A stretch of 31,145 nt of DNA from JAYVIQ01 sp043770215 (GTDB lineage: Bacteria; Bacteroidota; Bacteroidia; Cytophagales; JAAEPT01): the NCBI GenBank assembly GCA_043770215.1, contig JAYVIQ010000103.1, positions 1-31,145 of the forward strand, given 5' to 3'. Position numbers and translations under genes: made by a program. The stretch's first letter is position 1; each line of letters opens with the position of its first letter. This document shows, one piece after another, positions 25,086 through 31,145 of this stretch. The notes beneath the pieces are model-generated. The model searched no databases and was not told where the DNA came from. It saw nothing but the letters and a program-made list of their open reading frames with translations.

Positions 25086-26042
25086 TTGAAGTTACTTATT
25101 CTAAGATTCTCGTCTATAGGAGACATTGTACTCACCACACCGCTGCTGCGTTGCCTTAAAACACAGCTAAAAGATGTGGTTATTCATTATGCAACCAAAA
25201 AGAGTTTTTCTTCTTTGCTTGAAAATAATGTGTATTTAGATAAGATACATCTTTTAGATGACAGTGACCATAAACTTATTGCAGAGTTAAAACAAGAGAA
25301 TTATGATCTAGTCATAGATTTGCATCACAACTTACGTACATTTAGAATTAAAAAAGCTTTGGGTGTAAAGGCATACAGCTACAATAAGTTAAACCTTAAA
25401 AAAGCGCTTTTAGTTACTCTTAAAATAAATCAGCTTCCAAAAATACATATAGTAGATAGGTACATGGAGACTGTAGCTAGACTTGGAGTAAAAAATGATT
25501 TAAAAGGCCTTGACTATTTTTTAAACAAAGAAGATGTTTATGATTTACACCAGCTTCCTTTAAGCTTCAATGCTGGTTTTGTAGCATTTGCTATTGGTGG
25601 TCAGCATTTTACAAAAAGATTGCCAGTACACAAAATAATAGAGTTGTGCCAGAATATAAAAGAGCCTATTGTATTGTTAGGAGGTGGCAAAGATGATGAA
25701 CAAACGGCCGAAAAAGTAGTTAACTATTTTTCTAACCAAGAGAAAATAGTTTCATTGGTGTCTAAATTGAGCTTGAATCAAAGTGCATATTTAGTACAGA
25801 AAGCTATAAAAGTAATCACTCATGATACAGGCATGATGCATATTGCAGCTGCTTTTAAAAAAGAAATTATTGTTATCTGGGGCAATACAGTACCAGATTT
25901 TGGTATGTATCCTTATTTAACAAAGTATAAAAATGTAGAAGTTGCAGACTTAAATTGTAGGCCATGCAGCAAAATAGGGTTTGATAAATGCCCCAAAGGT
26001 CACTTTATGTGTATGGAAAATCAAGAATTTAATACTATATGA
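25086..26042 (+). CDS. Glycosyltransferase family 9 (heptosyltransferase-like)
   Basis: GT9 enzymes add heptose or similar sugars to the lipopolysaccharide core from the cytoplasmic face. The protein is 318 aa from TTG at 25086, where the family's opening strand KLLILRFSSIGDIVLTTPLL begins at residue 2. A start at 25062 would lie inside the -7 promoter box and add eight unneeded residues. The C-terminal nucleotide-sugar domain shows IVLLGGGKDD and the donor-site motif THDTGMMHIAAA. A cysteine-rich tail (CRPCSKIGFDKCPKGHFMCM) is also typical of Bacteroidota members as I recall them. The stop overlaps the next start as ATGA. Sugar specificity cannot be read. Confidence 0.9.
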   Translation: MKLLILRFSSIGDIVLTTPLLRCLKTQLKDVVIHYATKKSFSSLLENNVYLDKIHLLDDSDHKLIAELKQENYDLVIDLHHNLRTFRIKKALGVKAYSYNKLNLKKALLVTLKINQLPKIHIVDRYMETVARLGVKNDLKGLDYFLNKEDVYDLHQLPLSFNAGFVAFAIGGQHFTKRLPVHKIIELCQNIKEPIVLLGGGKDDEQTAEKVVNYFSNQEKIVSLVSKLSLNQSAYLVQKAIKVITHDTGMMHIAAAFKKEIIVIWGNTVPDFGMYPYLTKYKNVEVADLNCRPCSKIGFDKCPKGHFMCMENQEFNTI

Positions 26043-26404
26043 GTAAATATCTAGAAATTAGGTCTCAGTTATCTGTGCTATCTTATTTTGTTTTATTTTT
26101 AGCAACTGCTACGCTTATGTTTGCTTTTTTCTTTACATGTATGGCAAGACCCATGTGCAAACTTAAAAACAGAATGGCAAACACAGAAGTAGATTGGCAG
26201 CAAATTAGAACCAATATTGTTAAAATTAATTATGGCGATAATCAAAAGAGGGTTGTTGAGCTTTTAGGTGAGCCAGATGAAAAATTTAAATCTGTAAATA
26301 AAAAAGTGTATTCTTACCAAAAATATGGGTTATACAAACCAAGCTTTTTTTATGAAATAGAGTTTAGAAAAGATACACTGTTTCAAATTATCTCCCATCA
26401 CTAA
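26039..26404 (+). CDS. Membrane-anchored SmpA/OmlA (BamE-like) domain protein
   Basis: The 121-aa protein has one hydrophobic segment near residues 14-34 (YFVLFLATATLMFAFFFTC) and then a small BamE/SmpA-like fold. That fold shows the repeat-start helix NQKRVVELLGEPDEKF followed by strands KVYSYQKYGLY and FFYEIEFRKD. True BamE belongs to the outer-membrane barrel assembly complex; this protein lacks a standard lipobox, so it is only a fold relative. The 4-nt overlap with the glycosyltransferase gene implies cotranscription and perhaps coupled translation. Its function is unknown. Confidence 0.65.
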   Translation: MSKYLEIRSQLSVLSYFVLFLATATLMFAFFFTCMARPMCKLKNRMANTEVDWQQIRTNIVKINYGDNQKRVVELLGEPDEKFKSVNKKVYSYQKYGLYKPSFFYEIEFRKDTLFQIISHH

Positions 26405-26476
26405 ATGTTTAAAAATTTGGTTTTCTTTTGTTCTCGATTTTAAAAGTATCAATAATAGTTTTACGCAAACTTTTTT

Positions 26477-26495
26477 GATACAGTTAGGCTGTATC
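26477..26495 (+). terminator. Weak hairpin after the glycosyltransferase operon
   Basis: GATACAG (26477-26483) pairs with CTGTATC (26489-26495) across a 5-nt loop. The T run that follows is interrupted, so this is only a possible terminator. The remainder of 26405-26675 shows nothing else. Confidence 0.3.
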
Positions 26496-26675
26496 TAAAT
26501 TTCATTTTTTCAACTTCTCCAATAAGTCTTCTCTTAAAATAATGGATTATCAGATTCATAACTAGAGGTTTAAAAGATGTTTTGTACTATTTGTAATTCG
26601 GTTTAGGGCTTATTTTTAATAAAATGTCTTATACAATAAATTCTATAAACAAGAATAAACCTTTAACTTAGTACT

Positions 26676-27365
26676 ATGCAACAAGAAACGGCTCTTTACT
26701 TAGTTCCTACACCCATAGGTAATTTAGAAGACATTACATTACGTGCTTTAAGAATCCTTAAAACAGTAGATGCTATTTTAGCAGAAGATACTCGTAATTC
26801 TATAAAATTATTAAGTCATTTTGAGATAAGAACTCGTTTAGAATCTTATCACGCACACAATGAACATAAAGCCACTGAACGAATAGTAGAAAGATTACTA
26901 AAAGGAGAAAAGTTGGCATTGATTAGCGATGCAGGCACGCCTGGAATTTCAGATCCAGGATTTTTGGTAGTAAGGGAGGCACTAAAAGCGGGCATTAAAA
27001 TAGAATGTTTGCCTGGTGCTACGGCATTTGTACCCGCTTTAGTAAAAAGCGGTTTGCCTTCAGATAAATTTTGTTTCGAAGGATTTTTGCCACACAAAAA
27101 AGGGAGACAAACGCGTTTGCAGTTGTTGGCAGAAGAAGATAGAACTGTTATTTTTTATGAGTCTACCCATAGAATTCTTAAGTTGTTGGAGCAAATAGTA
27201 GAATTCTTTGGGTCAGATAGAATTGTGTCTGTCTCTAGAGAACTCACAAAAATACATGAAGAAACCATAAATTGTACTGCATCAGAAGCACTAACTTATT
27301 ATTCAAACCACATTACTAAAGGAGAATTTGTGGTTTTGGTGGCTAGTCAAGAAAAGATTAAATAA
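26676..27365 (+). CDS. rsmI: 16S rRNA (cytidine-1402-2'-O)-methyltransferase
   Basis: RsmI methylates the ribose of C1402 in the 16S rRNA decoding centre using S-adenosylmethionine. The 229-aa protein shows the tetrapyrrole-methylase fold with the RsmI marks ALYLVPTPIGNLEDIT, ILAEDTRNSIKLL, SYHAHNE, ALISDAGTPGISDPG, CLPGATAFVPALVKSGLP and FCFEGFLPHKKGR. It ends soon after the conserved GEFVVLV strand and so lacks the extra C-terminal extension of some members. aat follows after 72 nt on the same strand. Confidence 0.95.
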   Translation: MQQETALYLVPTPIGNLEDITLRALRILKTVDAILAEDTRNSIKLLSHFEIRTRLESYHAHNEHKATERIVERLLKGEKLALISDAGTPGISDPGFLVVREALKAGIKIECLPGATAFVPALVKSGLPSDKFCFEGFLPHKKGRQTRLQLLAEEDRTVIFYESTHRILKLLEQIVEFFGSDRIVSVSRELTKIHEETINCTASEALTYYSNHITKGEFVVLVASQEKIK

Positions 27366-27437
27366 TTTATTAGCTTTAAAAAGAATGTATGCAGTATAAA
27401 AATATGCTTTGCGTTTAATGCTTTATAACCCTTCTTA

Positions 27438-28160
27438 ATGCTTACTCAAAACCAGATTTTAGATTATGTAAAATTTCCTAATCCAAACACAAAAACGGAT
27501 GAAGATGGTGTTTTGGCTATGGGCGGTGAGTTAAGCCTAGAATTTTTGATAAGTGCCTACAGGCAAGGTGTTTTCCCTTGGTTTAATGAAGGAGAACCCG
27601 TGCTTTGGTGGTCTCCAAATCCAAGATGTGTGCTAGAATTAGACAAAATTTATGTGTCAAAAACAGTAAAACAGCAAATCAGAAAAAAACAATATACCCT
27701 GCACTTAGATACTGACTTTAAGTCTGTTATTTCTAATTGCCAAAAAGTAAAACGAAAAAATGAAGACGGTACTTGGATAAGCAATGACATTATAGATGCA
27801 TATCTAGAATTGCATAATTTGGGTATTGCTCATTCAGTAGAAGTGTACAATGAGCAACAAGATTTAGTAGGGGGCTTGTACGGCTTATCTATTGGGAAAA
27901 TGTTTTATGGCGAGTCTATGTTTGCCAAAGAATCTAATACCAGCAAAATTGCTTTTGTGTTTTTAGCTCATTTTTTAAAATCAATTTCTTTTGATTTATT
28001 AGATTGCCAAGTCACAAACCCACATTTATTGAGCTTAGGCTGTATAGAAATAGACAGAAAGAAATTTTTAAAAATAAATAAACAAAGCATTGAAAATCAA
28101 ACTTTAATAGGGAAGTGGACAGAGATAGCAAATAAATTTGGCAAGGACTTTGTTATTTAG
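27438..28160 (+). CDS. aat: Leucyl/phenylalanyl-tRNA--protein transferase
   Basis: Aat adds Leu or Phe from aminoacyl-tRNA to proteins with N-terminal Arg or Lys, marking them for ClpS/ClpAP degradation (N-end rule). The 240-aa protein has the family marks FPNPNTKTDEDGVLAMGGELS, YRQGVFPWFNEGEPVLWWSP, GTWISNDIIDAY, HSVEVYNEQQDLVGGLYG, GKMFYGESMFAKESNTSK and DLLDCQVTNPHLLSLGC. Length is normal. The next gene begins 27 nt downstream. Confidence 0.95.
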   Translation: MLTQNQILDYVKFPNPNTKTDEDGVLAMGGELSLEFLISAYRQGVFPWFNEGEPVLWWSPNPRCVLELDKIYVSKTVKQQIRKKQYTLHLDTDFKSVISNCQKVKRKNEDGTWISNDIIDAYLELHNLGIAHSVEVYNEQQDLVGGLYGLSIGKMFYGESMFAKESNTSKIAFVFLAHFLKSISFDLLDCQVTNPHLLSLGCIEIDRKKFLKINKQSIENQTLIGKWTEIANKFGKDFVI

Positions 28161-28187
28161 TATTTTTAAGACATCAAAATAAAAGAT

Positions 28188-29039
28188 ATGAAAAAAATAA
28201 CCTTAGTATTTAGTTTGCTTTTTGTAAGCACTATGTTTTTTACTTCTTGCAAAGATGTGCTAGAAGAGATAACAAAAACAACAACAGATACCACCAAAAT
28301 TGCACAGGGATTAAAAGAAGCATTACAACTAGGCACAGAGTCTGCAGTTACAAAGCTAAATGCTACAGATGGATATTTTAGAGATGCAGCGGTAAAAATT
28401 TTATTGCCTCAAGAATTACAAAACGCAATTTCAACATTTAAATCTAAAAGTTTTACAGTTTTGGGCAAAACCTATACTGGAGAAACAATTTACTCAACGG
28501 GTGTTCCATTTTTAGGATTAAATCCTTTAAAATCTAAAGAAGAGGATTTAATTCTAGGTTTAAATAAAGCAGCAGAAGCAGCGGCAGCAGAAGCAAAACC
28601 AATTTTTGTAAATGCAATCACAGGCATGAGTATTAGTGATGCTAGCGGCATACTGTTTGGCGGTGTAGACACTGCGGCAACAAACTATTTACGCAAAACA
28701 ACGTACGCAAATTTATACACAAAGTTCGAACCAAAAATAGACAACTCTCTTAAAACTGTTAAAATAGGTGATAAAGCAGTGGCAACTTTGTATGAAAATT
28801 TTATCCAAGATTATAATTCTATTCTAAACAAAAGTGTTGGTTTAGGCTTAGGATCAGTTGGTTCATTAATGGATATAAACACTATAACTACAACAGATTT
28901 AAGTGCTTATACTACCAACAAAGGTTTATCAGGTCTGTTTCTTAAAGTCTCTGACAAAGAAGCTGAGATAAGAAAAGATCCTTTGGCGCGTGTAAATGAT
29001 TTGTTAAAAGATGTTTTTGGAAAGTTAGATAAAAAATAA
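28188..29039 (+). CDS. DUF4197 family lipoprotein
   Basis: The 283-aa protein has a lipoprotein signal peptide with lipobox TSC (Cys about residue 21). The body matches DUF4197: IAQGLKEALQLGTESAVTKL near the start, YFRDAAVKILLP, LNKAAEAAAAEAKPIFVNAI, MSISDASGILFGGVDTAATNYLR and the end RVNDLLKDVFGKLDKK. The family is mainly helical and has no assigned function that I know of. It follows aat by 27 nt and is followed by a strong terminator. Confidence 0.85.
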   Translation: MKKITLVFSLLFVSTMFFTSCKDVLEEITKTTTDTTKIAQGLKEALQLGTESAVTKLNATDGYFRDAAVKILLPQELQNAISTFKSKSFTVLGKTYTGETIYSTGVPFLGLNPLKSKEEDLILGLNKAAEAAAAEAKPIFVNAITGMSISDASGILFGGVDTAATNYLRKTTYANLYTKFEPKIDNSLKTVKIGDKAVATLYENFIQDYNSILNKSVGLGLGSVGSLMDINTITTTDLSAYTTNKGLSGLFLKVSDKEAEIRKDPLARVNDLLKDVFGKLDKK

Positions 29040-29062
29040 GACAATCTCTTGTCTATTATACT

Positions 29063-29102
29063 CCCAAAGTCACAGCTATATTTGTATGACTTTGGGTTTT
29101 TT
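29063..29102 (+). terminator. Rho-independent terminator after the DUF4197 gene
   Basis: A perfect 10-bp stem (CCCAAAGTCA at 29063-29072, TGACTTTGGG at 29087-29096) has a 14-nt loop and a six-T tail. It ends the aat-DUF4197 transcript. Confidence 0.85.
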
Positions 29103-29194
29103 ATGTCTATCAAATGTTTATAACTCCTCGATTTAAACGCACCTAATTTTGTGTCAATTTTTGTAACTTGCATACATAAATAAAATTAAACCTT

Positions 29195-29584
29195 ATGGCG
29201 TTCGAATTAAGCGGTAAACTTTTCTTAAAAGAAGAAACAAATGTAATTAGTGACAAATTTAAAAAAAGAGAATTTGTAGTTTTAAAAGAAGAGAACAATG
29301 GCGGTTCTATTTTTACAGAGTACATTAAATTTCAATTGGTACAAGACAAATGTAATTTGTTAGACAATGTACAATTGCAAGATGAAGTAAAGGTAAGTTT
29401 TAATATAAAAGGAGTGAAGTGGGAAAAAAATGGCAATGTAAGCTATTTCAATAACCTAGATGCTTGGAGAATAGAGCAATTGTCTTCCAGTGCAGCTTCT
29501 AGTACTACTTCTAATGAAGTACCATCTTTTAATGGTGCAAGCGCTTCTTTTGATGCAGATGACAATGGAGATTTGCCTTTTTAA
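29195..29584 (+). CDS. DUF3127 protein with SSB-like acidic C-terminal tip
   Basis: The 129-aa protein opens with the DUF3127 pattern MAFELSGKLFLKEETNVISD, then KKREFVVLKEE, EYIKFQLVQDKCNLLD and DEVKVSFNIKGVKWEKNG. This order of strands looks like a small OB-like barrel (residues ~1-90). A Ser/Ala/Thr-rich linker (~92-115) follows, and the chain ends DADDNGDLPF. Single-stranded DNA-binding proteins end in a very similar acidic tip with a final Pro-Phe that binds repair and replication proteins. The layout (barrel, disordered linker, acidic Pro-Phe tip) therefore matches SSB, though the family is formally of unknown function. It is monocistronic, with its own terminator. Confidence 0.85.
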   Translation: MAFELSGKLFLKEETNVISDKFKKREFVVLKEENNGGSIFTEYIKFQLVQDKCNLLDNVQLQDEVKVSFNIKGVKWEKNGNVSYFNNLDAWRIEQLSSSAASSTTSNEVPSFNGASASFDADDNGDLPF

Positions 29585-29612
29585 TACTCTATCTATTTAG
29601 TAAATGATATTT

Positions 29613-29643
29613 AAAAGCGATTTTTTAAAATCGCTTTTTTTAT
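29613..29643 (+). terminator. Rho-independent terminator after the DUF3127 gene
   Basis: AAAAGCGATTTT (29613-29624) is repeated in inverted form at 29627-29638 and followed by T's. The sequence up to the tRNA gene (29644-29806) holds nothing else evident. Confidence 0.8.
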
Positions 29644-29806
29644 TTTCTAGAGATTCATTTTTTGAACTTAAAACAAATGGTAATTTTAAAAAAATACTTT
29701 TAGAGAACGGGTTTGTTTAAAAACAAATCTAAAAATCTAACAAAGCATTTGCTTTAGAGAATAGGCTTAAACTTAATTGGGTGTATTTTTTTTACTGTAA
29801 AAAAAA

Positions 29807-29879
29807 TGGCTCCATCGGGAGTCGAACCCGAATCTACCGCTTAGGAGGCGGCTATTCTATCCAATTGAACTATGATGCC
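29807..29879 (-). tRNA. tRNA-Arg (anticodon CCT)
   Basis: The minus strand folds as a 73-nt tRNA without an encoded CCA. The acceptor strands are GGCATCA and TGGAGCC, with discriminator A. The D arm is GTTC-AATTGGATA-GAAT, the anticodon stem GCCGC/GCGGT with loop CTCCTAA (anticodon CCT, reading AGG), and the T arm TCGGG-TTCGACT-CCCGA. The fold is otherwise canonical, but acceptor position 4-69 is an A-A mismatch next to a T-G wobble. Confidence 0.95.
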
Positions 29880-30106
29880 TTTTATTAGATCTTAAAACTA
29901 CCTTTATTCTAGCAAAAATCAAATGTTTAAAGCTGCGAAAATGCTTTTTAAAAAATATTCTAACTTTTTAACTTAAAAAATAGGAATTAAAACTTTTGTT
30001 TTATGATAGAAACCTTTTTTTCAATATAGATGCATCCTGGATCTAAAACCAAACACAAACCTAAAATCAGTAACTTAAAAGCAGAAATTTATGAAATGAG
30101 AAACTT

Positions 30107-30775
30107 CTATTCTTCTAAAGCATCTTTTAAAAAAACCATTAGGGGTTTTGCTACCTCATAATCTTGCATAAAAAGATCTACCAAATGCTCATTTAAAACA
30201 GTTTCTGGAGCATGTTTTTTAAAGAAATAAAACTGTTTATTAGCTATCAAAGGTTCTTTTTCAAAACATTCTTTGAACTCCTTAGGAATTATCTTATTGG
30301 CATCGCCATGCAGTTTTCCAAAAGTTTTTACAAATGTAGGATTTTTAATGATTGACTGAAACTCCTCTAAATTGTTGTTTATGCTTGTTCTAATCCGTAG
30401 CAATTGATTTTTATCTGGCATATATACGCCACTATAAAACCGCAGATCCCTGGCGCTAAGTTCTATATACACCCCAGGTGTAACCATATCTTTCTTACCT
30501 CCAGGAGCAATAGAAGCACTTACATTAGTTTTGTATGGAATCTTGTCTTTAGAAAAACGTACATCTCTATTGATTCTAAAAATACAATCTTTAGGTTCTA
30601 ATTTAATACTAGAATCTAACACACTTATTCTAGAAATTAAATCGCCTACCAACACCTTAAAAGGTTCTTTTACATATTTTTCATAGGTATTTCTATGTTC
30701 ATCGAACCAAATTTTATTGTTATTCTCTTCTAGAGAAGCAAAAAAATGCAAGAACTCTTTTTCAAAATATGCCAT
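30107..30775 (-). CDS. DUF2461 family protein
   Basis: The 222-aa protein matches the DUF2461/TIGR02453 family. Family marks are FLHFFASLEENNNKIWFDEHR at the start, CIFRINRDVRFSKDKIPYKTN (the most conserved block), APGGKKDMVTPGVYIELSARDLRFYSGVYMP (broken up here by short gaps in conservation) and the C-terminal FYFFKKH. The family is soluble, with no known activity. The ATG at 30775 fits the family start. It is 103 nt downstream of a truncated gene fragment on the same strand and may once have been cotranscribed with it. Confidence 0.88.
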   Translation of the reverse strand: MAYFEKEFLHFFASLEENNNKIWFDEHRNTYEKYVKEPFKVLVGDLISRISVLDSSIKLEPKDCIFRINRDVRFSKDKIPYKTNVSASIAPGGKKDMVTPGVYIELSARDLRFYSGVYMPDKNQLLRIRTSINNNLEEFQSIIKNPTFVKTFGKLHGDANKIIPKEFKECFEKEPLIANKQFYFFKKHAPETVLNEHLVDLFMQDYEVAKPLMVFLKDALEE

Positions 30776-30878
30776 ACTATTTCCTTGTGTTTTTGATGTT
30801 CTAATTTAATAAAATAGATTGTTAAAATGTACCTTTTCTAAAGTAAGTCTGTACAAAAAGCTATTTTTGATGATAGCT

Positions 30879-31010
30879 TCATGTCAAAGCCTGAAAATAT
30901 GCTTTTGCAGGATCAAAAGGATAATGGCCTATACCAATAGAGTGCTCTTGTTTTTTACTAACAAAGGTATAGATGCTTTGTGTTTTTTCAGATACATAAC
31001 CTACAAATTG
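30879..31010 (-). pseudogene. C-terminal remnant of a gene cut by the repeat element
   Basis: The minus strand encodes 43 protein-like residues (containing GYVSEKTQSIYTFVSK and IGIGHYPFDPAKAYFQAL) and ends at a TGA at 30881-30879. There is no start codon in this stretch. Upstream the frame runs directly into repeat copy 3 and meets a TGA inside the element. The plus-strand frame over the same bases (30819-31013) is rich in Leu/Phe/Cys, as expected of the antisense of a real gene. I infer that the element inserted into or replaced the 5' part of a gene whose start should lie past the window end. I do not recognise the family. Confidence 0.5.
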
Positions 31011-31145
31011 TGAATATCCGTAATTGTACCAGTAGTGGAATTGATTAGTGATTTTGGGCGAAACCCTATCGGGTCAGGCTCTACGCTCTCGCTTTTTTTG
31101 CTGAAAAAGCAAAAAAGAGCTCCGCTTCGATCCTTTTCGCAAAAA
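31009..31145 (+). mobile_element. MITE-like repeat, copy 3 (cut by window end)
   Basis: 137 bp of the element are present, starting TGTGAATATCCG and ending within the A run after the TTTTCGC block. It differs from copy 1 at 5 positions and from copy 2 at 3 positions, with no gaps. The right end and its target duplication lie outside the window. Confidence 0.8.

Noticed and set aside
30819..31013. A 64-codon plus-strand frame
   Set aside because: Its Leu/Phe/Cys-rich composition looks like antisense of the minus-strand gene remnant, and it ends inside the repeat.
1..31145. CRISPR arrays, rRNA genes, phage genes, insertion sequences with transposase
   Set aside because: No regularly spaced short repeats, rRNA-like sequence, phage structural genes or transposase motifs were seen; the only mobile-type sequence is the non-coding repeat.

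Overview
The window is AT-rich chromosomal DNA of a member of the Bacteroidota, probably a gliding or type IX secretion (T9SS) lineage. The evidence is a gliding lipoprotein GldD, a PorP/SprF-family outer-membrane protein, a giant surface protein ending in a CHU_C/gliding-motility-associated C-terminal domain, PD40-propeller proteins with and without an OmpA domain, a Bacteroidota-type TonB, and several TAnnTTTG-like -7 promoter elements. The sequence alone does not fix genus or family.

Layout. 1-770: 3' end of a TonB energy transducer and a strong terminator. 928-2980: hisH translationally coupled to a small ABM-family monooxygenase, then a nitroreductase and a small membrane protein. 2999-3171: first copy of a ~172 bp repeat. 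3442-7823: a surface lipoprotein and DNA polymerase I. 8007-18522 (minus strand): a five-gene, almost gapless operon. In transcription order it encodes a 1301-aa CHU_C surface protein, a PorP/SprF protein, a PD40+PKD protein, an unknown secreted protein, and a propeller/Y_Y_Y receptor with a cytoplasmic SpoIIE/PP2C phosphatase. 18707-22285: argH, gldD, a second repeat copy, purM. 22750-24828 (minus): an OmpA protein with a LamG-like domain and PD40 repeats. 25086-29584: glycosyltransferase family 9, a BamE-like protein, rsmI, aat, a DUF4197 lipoprotein and a DUF3127 protein with an SSB-like tail. 29807-31145 (minus-strand genes): tRNA-Arg(CCT), a DUF2461 protein, a gene remnant and a third repeat copy at the window edge.

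The main points of interest are these. (1) The ~172 bp repeat has terminal inverted repeats and an 8-bp target duplication, so it behaves like a MITE, and one copy seems to have cut off a gene. (2) The five-gene minus-strand operon packages a predicted T9SS substrate, its likely outer-membrane partner and a sensor phosphatase. (3) The signal peptide of that sensor phosphatase is out of frame by one base at an A9 tract, which could be phase variation, slippage or a sequencing error. (4) A DUF3127 protein ends like a single-stranded DNA-binding protein. The remaining genes are ordinary housekeeping genes. All family assignments come from recognised motifs in the translations; no database search was run.
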